A DNA stretch of 64,000 bases. Source: Raphanus sativus. Taxonomy: Eukaryota > Streptophyta > Magnoliopsida > Brassicales > Brassicaceae. Position numbers and translations under genes: made by a program. The DNA is taken from contig NC_079514.1 of the NCBI RefSeq assembly GCF_000801105.2, positions 45,388,515 through 45,452,514 on the forward strand, given 5' to 3'. The notes under the pieces were generated by a model, which did no database searches, was not told the DNA's origin, and worked only from the letters and a program-made list of their open reading frames with translations. The number at the start of each line of letters is the position of its first letter. Positions within the stretch are counted from its first letter, which is position 1. Below are positions 1 to 10,063 of this stretch, in pieces.

Positions 1-218
1 CAAAGAATATTATGAATAAAGTATATTCCTAAATTTATGAAATATTTTATATTCTTAACTTAATTATTAAATCAACAGAATTCACATATATATTGTTTTG
101 TTTCTTTTAATACTTTTGTCTTCACTCCTCTTATTTTCTTCTTTTTATTCTTCCTCTTCCTCCTCATCCTCCACGTCCTCCTCTCCTTTAATTTTCCCTC
201 AGACTTTTTCTTTCCCCA

Positions 219-566
219 ATGGCTGCCGTTAGGCTTCCAATCCCAACGAAGAATCACTATAAGCCGTACGCGTTAGCGTTTGCTATTGTGATTGTCATTT
301 TTGGAATGGTCTCTTTGGTGGTTTTCTTGAGCCTGTGTCGAAGAAACCCTTCCTTCGACATCACTACTGCACAACTGAAGGAAATCATATTCTATGCAGG
401 AACGTTCAATTCTTCAATGGTGTTGGTGATGAAAACCACCAACCAAAAAGAAGATGTTAAGTTTGAAATTTGAACCGTTTTCCTTAGCGGTCTATTCCGG
501 GACGCAATAATCGCTAGAGAACATGTCCAAACCTTTACCCAAGGAAGTGGACGAATTAAATATTGA
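219..566 (+). pseudogene. LEA2 / NHL-like (NDR1/HIN1-like) gene fragment
   Basis: The reading frame opens with an ATG at 219. It encodes a short basic N-terminus, one hydrophobic membrane segment at about residues 18-42, and then a stretch (PSFDIT...) that resembles the start of the LEA2 domain of NHL proteins. A TGA at 471-473 closes the frame after 84 codons. The same frame continues beyond it for 30 codons with LEA2-like sequence (GLFRDAIIAREHV) to a second stop at 564-566. Family members are usually 180-250 residues, so this copy is both interrupted and short. NHL proteins are single-pass membrane proteins linked to defence and stress. The assignment rests on overall pattern, not a diagnostic motif; a young lineage-specific gene cannot be excluded. 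Confidence 0.5.
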
Positions 567-800
567 ACGAACATGTGAAAACTTTGATTCAAATTTTTTT
601 ATCATTTTAAATCAAATAATATAGTGAATAAGATAATGTTATCATTGAAAAATTATAAATAATTAGATTTTGAAGATTGGACGAATTATATTGAACGAAC
701 ATATGAGAACTTTGATTCAAAAAATTTATCCTTTTAAATCAAATAATATAGTGAATAAGATAATGTTATCATTGAAAAAATTATAAGATAGATTTTTATC
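549..800. repeat. Tandem duplication, about 128-bp unit
   Basis: The stretch beginning GGACGAATTAAATATTGAAC (549) is repeated from 679 with an offset of about 128 bases, small indels and several substitutions. The first unit overlaps the last codons of the LEA2-like fragment, so the duplication includes its 3' end. AT-rich, no coding potential. Confidence 0.75.
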
Positions 801-1042
801 CTTTTAAAGATTATAATTTAAAAAAAAACTATCTGAAATCATGGCCATTGGCGCTGAGCATCAAAGATGAAGAAGCTTAGAAAACCCTAAGACAAATGTT
901 GGGCCGAGTTTATGTAATAAAATAGCCCGATCAAATAAAACAAAAGCAACATACACGTTTGGATAGGAGATGGCCCATACAGATTTGATTAACGAAACAA
1001 AAAATTGCAGTTTCAGAGATTGCCACGTGACAGAAGAAGCCC
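801..1042. other. Intergenic flank of the Copia-A insertion
   Basis: No gene is visible. Bases 1038-1042 (AGCCC) are the left target-site duplication of the Copia-A element. The same five bases follow its 3' LTR at 10059-10063, so 1042 and 10064 were adjacent before insertion. Confidence 0.7.
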
Positions 1043-1311
1043 TATAAGAGAGATCAGCTCAGATAAGCCCAAGTCACTCGAGGCCCAACAAACACTACAG
1101 GAAATGTGAGTATTAATAGCATCAGACTATAGCGTTTTTGATGTTTCTGCTATTATATACCAACACTGATTTTTTTAATAGCATTTATATATTAAAAACG
1201 CTATGTTTGATGTCGCGGGAAAATAATTTGTTTTAGCCGCGTTAATGTGGTAGTATTGGCTCCAATACTTAGAAAAAGGCTCTAACAAATTTTCTCTGAT
1301 TCACTCTTTTG

Positions 1312-1314
<3 letters not shown>

Positions 1315-1381
<67 letters not shown>
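1315..1381. repeat. (CT)n microsatellite
   Basis: An uninterrupted run of CT dinucleotides of about 67 bases. It precedes the putative captured transcript region inside the CACTA element, where it would sit in a 5' leader. Confidence 0.95.
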
Positions 1382-1384
<3 letters not shown>

Positions 1385-1423
1385 GAACTCATCGTCTCCA
1401 TCTCTCCTCCATATCTCACGAAA

Positions 1424-2480
1424 TCATGGCTTCCACCGGACAACACTCCAATCTTAGTCATTCACGGCCAGCTGAGTTAAATCTCCTGGGTATCCCAGTT
1501 GTAATTTCTCTATCTCTCTTTGCCATTGTCTCTGTTTCCTTTCCGTAGTCCGCTCCCTAAATCCCTCTCTGATTCGAGCAAGAACCCTAATTCTTGATTT
1601 GATTTATGATCCATATTTGCTTCAGAGATAGTATTAAACAGAAACCTACTTCATCACCTCTCCCGTCCTCTAAAGTCGTCTCCTTTTCTTCTTCCTCTCA
1701 GGCACTTTCTCTGCTCGCCTCAAATCCTGGAGCCATGGCGGAAAGGTTCTCTCTTTTCCCCAATCCTATTGAGAGATTCACTTTTATAATTATCTTTAGT
1801 TATCTGATAATTTTTTCAGCTCACTAATCAAAACTAACTTTGATCTTTGTTGGGTGCAGACTGTAACAAAGCTGAGGTTCTCAAGGAATGGTTTCTCTGA
1901 CCAAGCGAAACATACTTTCAAAGTAAACGTATTTTCTTTTTATTTTTTTTGTCTCCTGTTTCACTTGGAATAGAGAGAGATATAATTGTTTTGTTGGAAC
2001 CCATTTTGTAGAATCTGTTGAAAGTAGATGACTTTTATAGGATTGACTTCCTTCCAACCCGTTTAGTGGTTGCATCTGTAGAATCATTGAGATTTGTTCA
2101 AGTCACAGACTCACATTCTTCTCTTAATTGGCTTCCTTCTTTTATCTTATTGCTTTCCCCGATGTGTCTGATTTTTAAAACAAATATACATGTTTTAATT
2201 ACAGAGATGTCTACCACGTGATGGCTTGGATTAGCATTTCGTTATACACATGGTAAGAGGACGTTTCTGAGCTCAAATTTCTGTTTGCACCTATCTATTT
2301 TAGCTACTCTGTGATATGTCACTAAATTTGGAACTATGCTTCTGTCCTGTCTTCACTTGCAGGAAGGTGCCATCATCTTGGAAGTTAGTTATGGTTCTCT
2401 TGTGGCGTGTCAATATCCACGACAGTTCAAACTTGTATGTGAAGGATTCTACCCCTATCTTATCTTTTTTTTTCAATGAT
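1424..2480 (+). other. Possible captured gene fragment with intron-like junctions (unidentified)
   Basis: Inside the CACTA element, short open stretches are separated by AT/T-rich blocks that begin with GT and end with TTGTAG, TGCAG or similar. Examples are the stretch starting with the ATG at 1735, one around 1860-1930, one around 2010-2105 and one around 2360-2440. This is the pattern of a transduplicated multi-exon gene. I do not recognise the encoded sequence. No continuous ORF survives, so it would be a gene relic and not a functional gene. The exon boundaries given are approximate. Confidence 0.3.
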
Positions 2481-2920
2481 AACAAAGATCCATAGTGTGG
2501 TTGTCGGAGTGTTGTAGGAAACTGGTTCTGCTCTTAGTAGTGTGTGCGTGTTGTGTGACGTTGAGAAGACAAAGTTTGCAGTTTGATATATTGTGTCTCT
2601 TTGTTACATCTGAAATCTTGGTTGGAAATTTTTTCTGTTCTTAGTTAGTAGTGTGTGTGTTGTGCTATGTTGAGAAGACAAAGTTTGCGGTTTGGTCCAT
2701 TGTGTCTCTTCATTGCATCTGAAACTGGTTATGTTCTTAGTTAGTTGTGTGTGTGATGTGTTATGCTGAGAAACTTTTCATATCTATACATTGTTTGGCT
2801 TTGTTCACAATGGATGGTGGCTTTTGTGAGATTTAGTTCAACATGGCTTCTTTGCCTTTGATTGTTCTACTTCGTGTTTCCCTTTTTGCAGGGAACAAAA
2901 GTTAAAGAGAAAACAAGCTT

Positions 2921-3095
2921 TACAAGTCTCCCACAAATCTTGCGACTCCTGCTCTTATTTCTGGTGGTGCTTGCCGTGGAGGTGGAGCTGGCTGATCTGA
3001 TGAATGCATCTTTGCATGCATGGATACAGTTGGCGGTGTAAGATTGCCTTCCGGATACTGTGGCATTCTTGGATTCAAATCTTCCCATGTGACTA
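2921..3095 (+). pseudogene. Captured amidase (TOC64/OM64/AMI1-type) exon fragment
   Basis: Two stretches in different frames resemble the amidase-signature region. The first encodes SPTNLATPALISGGACRGGG, like the TPTNP..GGACSGGA part of plant amidase-like TOC64 proteins. The second encodes DTVGGVRLPSGYCGILGFKS, like the DTVGGVRVPAGYCGVLGFKS stretch that follows. Between them about 20 residues are lost or garbled, and the frame shifts with stop codons. The fragment lies wholly inside the CACTA transposon, so it is best read as a transduplicated exon piece. TOC64/OM64 are organelle-outer-membrane preprotein receptors and AMI1 converts indole-3-acetamide; this relic should do neither. Confidence 0.65.
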
Positions 3096-3239
3096 TTTGA
3101 AACAAAGGGATCATGCCAGTATCTTATAGTCTTGATTCTTGGCCCTTGACTCTGTTAATATGGATACATATACATGTGTGAAGTAAACAAAGGGGTCATA
3201 CCAGTATCTTGTAGTCTTGACAATTCGAGCACTATGATT

Positions 3240-4020
3240 CATGTGACAAATTGCATTTTGTAATAATTTAAAGGCTATGTTTAAAATTTAGGATTTAAAC
3301 CATAAACTTAAATTAGTGTTTATATTTATAAAGTACCTATTACATTTCAATCTATAAAAAATTGTTTTGTTTGTATAATTTTAATCTTAAACCTAAAATC
3401 AAAATTTCAATCATTTTAAAATCTAATCTCAAATTTAAAATCAAAACCTCAGACACTAAATTTTAAATCTAAACCCTAAATCTAATACCCTAAACCCCTA
3501 ATTCAAACCCTACATATAAGTCAAAAATCAAATTACTACAAATAATATAATTACTAAACTTAAACCTATTCCTTATATAAACAATAACTTTATCAATTTC
3601 ATTTTATAATATGTATCTTAAGCACAATTCTATTTCACAAACCCTTCAAACCCTAAACCCTCCATCTTAACCCCAAATTTGTAATATATACTTAAAATAT
3701 ATAGAACATTTTAAACTTAAATTATATATTGTCAAAACAAAAAAAGATAACTATATAGATCATAACTTTCAAATACAAAACTATAAATATAATGCCATAA
3801 ACCACATACTTTGAACATCAAACCGTATATCATAAACACTAATCCTTTCATTTTAAACATGTGATCTTACAATTTTAATTTAAACCATAAAATATAAATA
3901 TAAAATTAACTAAATACATACAGATTATTTAAAACTAAATATCTTTTTCTTACAAAGTAAAAATATGGTCATTACTAATTAGTTTTAGCTTAAGAATTAT
4001 AAACAAACAAGTTAAAAGAA
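3240..4020. other. AT-rich internal part of the CACTA element
   Basis: No coding sequence. The region is very AT-rich and contains many AAACCCTAAA-like words between 3420 and 3660 that resemble degenerate telomere-type motifs, but it has no regular period. Confidence 0.6.
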
Positions 4021-4780
4021 AAAGAAAAAGAAAAAGGAAAATTGTCATTGACCAATAAGATGATTTTACACGGATCACAATCTCCACCGTCGGATTAGAA
4101 TGGACTAAAAGAGATCTAATGGTCTAACTTCTTTTCTTCTCTACTGTGTCTCTCTGTCGATCTCTTCTCTCTACAGATCTCAAAAAAATAGTAATCTTGC
4201 ATCTTTCTAGATGTCTCTGTTTCTATCTCCTCTCCTCTCTGAGTCCCAAGGGTTTTTACTGATTAGAAGTGTTAAGTTTCGATCTCCTCTCCTCTCCTCT
4301 CCTCTCAGTCCCAAGGGGGTTTTCTGATTCAAAGTGTTAAGCACAGACGAAGTCTTGGCAACCATCACGACAGGTAAACTCACTTCCCCTTTCTCTTATC
4401 TGTTCTCTCTTTCTTTTCATCTTCCTATATACTTCTAATTGATTTTTGTTTTGTTTACAGATCTAAGACGAAGTACGGAATGAGAAGAAGTCGTGTTAAC
4501 ATAGTTAATTGATTTTTGTTTTGTTTTCATCTCTGGCTTCGTCTTTCTCTCTCTATCTCTGTGTTCTAATTCCGGTTTTGTTTTTGTATTCTTTGTTTAA
4601 AAAGGCTGAAGAAGCTTGATGGTGGTAGCATCGGCGTCAACAATGGTGGTCTCGACATCATCAATGGTAGTTAGTGCGGTGGAGGAGGCTGTTGGGTGGT
4701 GGTCGGCCTCAAAGATAAAGAAACCGAAGGAGGCTGTTAGGTTGATTTTGTTTTTTTAGGTTAGGCTTTAGGTTTACATT

Positions 4781-4860
4781 TGTAAACCGGGTTTTGTAAA
4801 CCGTTGTAAACCGGGTTTTGTAAACTGGGTTTTGTAAACCAGAATTTATTTGTAAACTAG
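4781..4860. repeat. GTAAACC(G/A)GGTTTT minisatellite
   Basis: Four or five imperfect copies of a roughly 16-20-base unit containing GTAAACCGGGTTTT, with palindromic cores (AAACCGGGTTT). Inside the CACTA element near its right subterminal region. Confidence 0.8.
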
Positions 4861-5489
4861 AATTAAATTACTAAATAAATTTTGATTTTTAGTTATGAAT
4901 TAATTGGCTTATTTAAATATAATCATTAACTATTTTTTTGTTTAATTATATTTGGTGGTTTTAAATTTTAAATATTAATTAATTGTTATTCCCGTATATA
5001 AAAGCGAATTATATATTATATTTACAATAGCATAGAAATTATCGCTATCTTTGTTTACTTAACTATAGCATAAACGAAAACCGCTATTAAAAGTACCAGA
5101 CTTTTTATAACGGGCGATGTCAGAGCGGTGAAGGAAGCGCTATGCTTTTCTTTACATAGCGTTTTCCGTCCGCTAAGACTACCCATATTTCCTGTAGTGA
5201 AACCAAGCCCATCGCGATTCAGAAAACATCTTCAACGGTCACATTGCGTGAAGACAGAGCAAAAGAGAAGGGAAAACAGGTCATGACATCATGTACGAAA
5301 CCTTGTGGTCCTGCATTGAGCAACTCCTTTCCAGCCCTTGGATCTCTTCAAGATGAAGGATGATGACATCTGTTTAGTTCTAGGGCTTTCACATCTATCT
5401 ATATAAGTAATGTAACCCATTTATTGTAAGACTTAAGAATCAAGAAATATAAAACAACGCTTTCTGAATCTTCACTCTTTAAGCTTTTA

Positions 5490-5501
5490 TGGTATCAGAG
5501 C
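5490..5501 (+). other. Primer-binding site of Copia-A (initiator tRNA-Met)
   Basis: TGGTATCAGAGC directly follows the 5' LTR. It is the standard plant Ty1/Copia primer-binding site, complementary to the 3' end of initiator methionine tRNA. The gag start codon at 5503 follows after one base, leaving practically no 5' leader. Confidence 0.95.
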
Positions 5502-5502
5502 T

Positions 5503-7038
5503 ATGGAAGCTCTTGAGATTTACACTCCTCCTTCACTTAAAATAGTGAACTCAGTTACAGTCAAACTCACCGAAAGAAATTACCTGTTGTGGAAGAACCA
5601 ATTTGAAGCCTTTCTCAACGGACAGAGGCTGCTAGGATTTGTCACCGGACAAAAGCCAAGACCACCACCTACCCTAGATGTTCCAGGCATCAACGGCACG
5701 AGCACTCCAGTCACAAACCCCAACTACTACACTTGGTTCCAAACAGACCAAGTCATCAAATCTTGGCTGTTAGGTTCCTTCTCTGAAGATATACAGAGTT
5801 TGGTGGTCTCTTGCAACACCTCTCACGAGATCTGGTACACGTTGGGTCAGCACTACAACCGTCCTACCTCGTCAAGACTCTTTGAACTCCAACGTAAGCT
5901 TCAGACAGTGACAAAGCAACAGAGGCCCATGACGGAGTATCTCACGGAGATTAAGCATATTTGTGACCAGCTCACTTCCATAGAGAGTCCTGTCTCAGAA
6001 AGGATGAAAATTTTTGCTGCTCTCCAAGGTCTGGGCAAAGACTATGAACCCCTCATCACAAGCGTAGAGGGTTCTATAGATATGCTGCAAGATCCCACTT
6101 TGGAGGACCTTGTTCCAAGGATTCAAAGCTATGATGCACATATTCAAAGATACAACACTCCTTCAGACGTGTCTCCTCATCTAGCCTTCAACGCTGAGAG
6201 ATCCAACCAAGCTGCTTACTACAACAACAGAGGAAGAGGTCAGTCTAACAGAAGGTTTGGATCTAACAGAGGCCGAGGGTCTTTCTCTACAAGAGGGAGA
6301 GGATTTCATCAACAACTGTCTTCTATAGGGTCTCGCTCCGGTTCCTCTGTATCATCAGTATCTTCTGAAGAGAGACCTTCTTGTCAGATCTGTGGGAGAT
6401 ACGGACACTCTGCTCTGTGTTGTTTGCACAGGTTTAACAACACGTACCAAGAAGAAGAAGATCTGCATGTTGCGCTAGCTGCTATGCGTATTACTGACGT
6501 CTCAGACAGTGCTGGTGCTGAATGGTTTGCTGATTCAGGAGCAACATCCCATATCACAAACTCTCCTCAAAACCTCGCTTACACGCAGCCCTACAGAGGA
6601 AACGACGCAGTTCTTCTTGGAGATGGAAATTTCTTACCGATAACTCACGTTGGTTCAGCAGACATTGCTTCTTCTTCAGGTACTTCACTTCCTTTGAAAG
6701 ATGTGCTTGTGTGTCCAGGGATTACAAAGTCTTTACTTTCGGTTTCAAAACTTACTAAAGACTATCCTTGCTCCTTTGAATTTGACTCTGATCGCGTGTG
6801 TGTTAAGGACAAGCAAACTCAAAGTCTGTTGAAACAAGGAAACACCCGTGAGGGTCTCTACAGTCTCAAGTCTTCGAGGCCTCAGGTTCATTACTCCACT
6901 CGACAGAAGGCAGCAAGTGATGAAGTGTGGCACCGGAGGTTGGGACATCCACAAGATCAAACCCTCAAGTATCTTATTCATAACAAGTTCATTCAGTCAA
7001 TAAGAGTACCTTGCGGATGTGCGAGTCATGTCAACTAG
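5503..7038 (+). pseudogene. Copia-A gag-protease and start of integrase
   Basis: This 511-codon frame encodes the Copia capsid-like domain (about residues 15-230) and an arginine/glycine-rich linker. Next comes a CCHC zinc knuckle (C-x2-C-x4-H-x4-C, residues 294-307) that binds RNA. The aspartic protease follows with its catalytic DSG triad at about 344-346, then the pre-integrase motif (WHRRLGH, about 475). The ATG at 5503 abuts the primer-binding site. The frame ends at a stop at 7036-7038, just where the integrase zinc finger should begin. Coding continues in another frame at 7011, so a small indel near 7005-7015 separates gag-PR from pol. Plant Copia elements normally have one gag-pol frame, which favours a disabling mutation over programmed frameshifting. 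Confidence 0.9.
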
Positions 7039-9932
7039 GGAAGAGTTGTAGGTTACCATTTGTTGAGTCTTCTTTTGTTGCATCTCGACCTCTAGAGAGA
7101 GTTCATTGTGATCTCTGGGGTCCATCTCCTGTTACATCTAATCAAGGATTCCGGTTTTATGTTATATTCATAGACAACTTCTCTCGTTTCTGTTGGTTAT
7201 ATCGTCTAAAAGCCAAATCAGATTTCTTTGATGTCTTCATTGGCTGTCAAAAGCTCGTGGAGAATCAGTTGTCTGAGAAGATCGGAATTTTCCAGTGTGA
7301 TGGAGGTGGTGAGTTCATCAGCAACAAGTTCTTGTCTCACCTGAAGGACTGCGGCATCCAACAGTTCATCTCATGCCCACACACGCCTCAACAGAACGGT
7401 TTGGCCGAAAGAAAACATCGACACATCACTGAGTTGGGTTTGACTATGATGTTTGAAAGCAAGACGCCACAGAAGTACTGGGTAGAAGCCTTCTACACAG
7501 CGAGCTTTCTGAGTAATCTGTTGCCTTCATCAGCTCTGAAAGATCAGAGAAGTCCTTATGAGTTATTATACAGAAAAGCTCCAGAATACAGCGCATTAAG
7601 GTCCTTTGGATGCTCTTGTTATCCAATGCTCAGGGAATATGCAGTGAACAAGTTCGATCCTCGTTCCCTCCACTGTGTATTCCTTGGATACAACGACAAA
7701 TACAAAGGATATCGTTGCCTTTACCCACCTACCGGACGTGTGTATATATCAAGACACGTTCTGTTTGATGAACAGAGTTTTCCGTTTGCTTCAAAATACA
7801 AAGATGCTCACGTTCAAGCAATAACACCATCACTGAATGCTTGGCAAAGAAGTTTTTTGTCTAAAGACTCAGTGGTAATGAAGCCATCCACTGCCTCATC
7901 AGCTCCGGTTTTAACTACAAAACTACACATCATGACACCTCCGCTGCCTCAACAGAACACACAACCTCTGTTTAGTGTCTCAGTAAGTGAAGCCGGAAGC
8001 AACAGTGCAGCTCAAAGTCAGAGTGGAGGAAATGACAATACACAACAACATGTGGCTGTTAGCAACATTGCTCCTATCTCAACTTCTCAACACTCAATGG
8101 TGACAAGGTCTAAAGCTGGCATACGCAAACCGAATCCTAAGTATGCTTTGGTGGCGAACATATCATATGATTCAGTTCCAACTACAGTTGCTGAAGCTCT
8201 GAAAGACCCACGTTGGAACAACGCCATGGGAGAAGAGATTGATAACTGTGCTATCACAAAAACTTGGTCTCTCGTTCCACGAACTCGTGAGATGCACGTT
8301 CTTGGCAACAAGTGGATTTACAGAAACAAACTCAACGCAGACGGAACTGTAAAGAATCCGAGAGCTCGTTTAGTTGTGCAAGGAAACAATCAAGAAGAAA
8401 GTGTGGATTACCTCGAGACATATAGTCCAGTGGTCCGGACTGCAACAGTAAGAACAGTACTGCGCCTTGCTACAATCATGCGTTGGGATGTGAAACAAAT
8501 GGATGTCAAGAACGCGTTTTTACATGGCGATCTACTCGAGACTGTGTATATGAAACAACCAGCAGGGTTTGTTGATAAAGAAAGGCCTGATCATGTCTGT
8601 CTTCTTCACAAGTCACTCTACGGTTTGAAACAATCCCCTCGCGCCTGGTTCAATAAGTTCAGTGATTTCCTCATCGAGTTTGGGTTCGTGTGCAGTGTGA
8701 AGGACCCTTCTCTCTTTATCTACAACAAAGAAGGCACTATAATCATGTTACTGCTTTACGTGGACGATATGGCAATTACTGGTACCAGCACTGAGACTAT
8801 GGCCAAGTTCTTAGCTGCGTTAAACACAAAGTTCAGGATGAAAGATCTTGGGAAGCTCCACTACTTTCTGGGCATTCAAGTCACCTCACATGATACTGGA
8901 ATGTTTCTCTCTCAAGAACAGTACGCAGTGGATCTTCTCAGGGTTGCAGGAATGGAAAATTGCTCTCCAATCGCTACTCCGCTGCCTCTGCAACTCAACA
9001 ATGTTCCACATCAGGATGAACTGTTCTACAACGCTCAGTTCTTCAGGAAACTAGCAGGCAAATTGCAATATCTGACTCTAACAAGACCAGATATCCAATT
9101 TGCAGTCAACTATGTGTGTCAAAAGATGCATGCCCCGTCTGTCTCTGATTTCACCAATCTAAAACGGATCCTGCGTTACATCAAAGGGACGATTTCTATG
9201 GGGCTTATGCTGGTTCCTGATACAGATTGTACTCTCTGCGCCTACAGCGACAGTGATTGGGCTGGGTGTCGAGATACTCGAAGATCTACAGGTGGATTTT
9301 GCACTTTCCTTGGTCAAAACCTCATCTCCTGGTCATCTAAGAAGCAGCCGACAGTTTCAAAGAGTTCTACTGAGGCTGAGTACAGATCACTTTCAGAAAC
9401 AGCTTCGGAGTTAGCTTGGCTCAGTATGTTGCTACGAGAACTTGGAATCTCTCTTTCGGTAACACCTCAGCTGTTTGGTGACAACCTGTCTTCTATCTAC
9501 CTCACAGCTAACCCCGCTTTTCACAAAAAAACTAAGCACTTTGAAACCGACTATCACTACGTCAGAGAAAGAGTGGCACTATGGGCGCTGGTGGTTAAAC
9601 ACATTCCGGCGCAGCTTCAGTTAGCCGATATTTTCACAAAATCCCTTCCGGCCGCTTCATTTTGCAGTCTGCGTTTCAAACTAGGAGTTAACGTTCCTCC
9701 CACGCCTAGTTTGAGAGGGGGTATAAGAGAGATCAGCTCAGATAAGCCCAAGTCACTCGAGGCCCAACAAACCAAGCCTATCGCGATTCAGAAAACATCT
9801 TCAATGGTCACTTTGCGTGAAGACAGAGCAAAAGAGAAGGGAAAGCAGGTCATGACATCATGTACGAAACCTTGTGGTCCTGCATTGAGCAACTCCTTCT
9901 CAGCCCTTGGATCTCTTCAAGATGAAGGATGA
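7011..9932 (+). pseudogene. Copia-A pol: integrase, reverse transcriptase, RNase H
   Basis: This 973-codon frame continues the polyprotein. It contains the second half of the integrase zinc finger (CESC), the integrase core with its acidic residues (CDLWGP, CDGGGEF, QQNGLAERK), and reverse transcriptase with the intact active site YVDD in LLYVDDMAITG. RNase H follows (YSDSDWAGC, SSTEAEYRSL), ending with the ADIFTKSLP motif. Catalytic residues look intact, so the frame break before 7011 and the CACTA insertion in the LTR are the obvious defects. The frame runs past the polypurine tract (9712-9721) into the 3' LTR and stops at 9930-9932. The last 70 codons are therefore LTR-encoded and end with NSFSALGSLQDEG. 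Confidence 0.93.
9712..9721 (+). other. Polypurine tract of Copia-A
   Basis: TTGAGAGGGG plus G immediately precedes the 3' LTR. This is the expected plus-strand primer site for reverse transcription. Confidence 0.85.
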
Positions 9933-10058
9933 TGACATCTGTTTAGTTCTAGGGCTTTCACATCTATCTATATAAGCAATGTAACCCATCTATTGTAGGA
10001 CTTAAGAATCAAGAAATATAAAACAACGCTTTCTGAATCTTCACTCTTTAAGCTTTTA
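9722..10058 (+). repeat. 3' LTR of Copia-A (337 bp)
   Basis: Same length as the reassembled 5' LTR, with termini TATAAG and CTTTTA. A TATATAA promoter box lies at 9969-9975. The target-site duplication AGCCC follows at 10059-10063. Unlike the 5' LTR it is uninterrupted. Confidence 0.95.
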
Positions 10059-10063
10059 AGCCC

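Larger units (their letters stand above)
1093..5199. mobile_element. CACTA (En/Spm-type) non-autonomous transposon, 4107 bp
   Basis: The left end reads CACTACAGGAAAT and the right end ATTTCCTGTAGTG, a perfect 13-bp terminal inverted repeat starting with the diagnostic CACTA. It is flanked by the 3-bp duplication AAA (1090-1092 and 5200-5202), as expected for this superfamily. Subterminal regions are rich in short TAGCG/CGCTA motifs in both orientations (1130-1240 and 5020-5180), typical of transposase-binding repeats. I see no transposase ORF. The interior holds captured, intron-like gene pieces, a CT microsatellite, an AT-rich middle (about 3240-4020) and a GTAAACC-type minisatellite. It lies inside the Copia-A 5' LTR, so it arrived later than that element. 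Confidence 0.95.
1043..5489 (+). repeat. 5' LTR of Copia-A, split by a CACTA element
   Basis: LTR sequence occupies 1043-1092 and 5200-5489. Removing the CACTA insert and one copy of its 3-bp duplication leaves 337 bp, the same length as the 3' LTR at 9722-10058. The two LTRs differ at about nine positions by eye (roughly 2.7 percent). The LTR starts TATAAG and ends CTTTTA, so its termini are TA..TA rather than the usual TG..CA. It ends exactly at the primer-binding site. A TATATAA box lies at 5400-5406. The 5-bp target duplication AGCCC flanks the whole element. Confidence 0.9.

Noticed and set aside
1309..1548. 79-codon frame beginning within the CT microsatellite
   Set aside because: Its first third is translated simple repeat; no conserved domain follows.
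7000..7040. Programmed ribosomal frameshift in Copia-A
   Set aside because: No slippery heptamer and downstream structure evident; plant Copia elements usually use a single frame, so a mutation is simpler.
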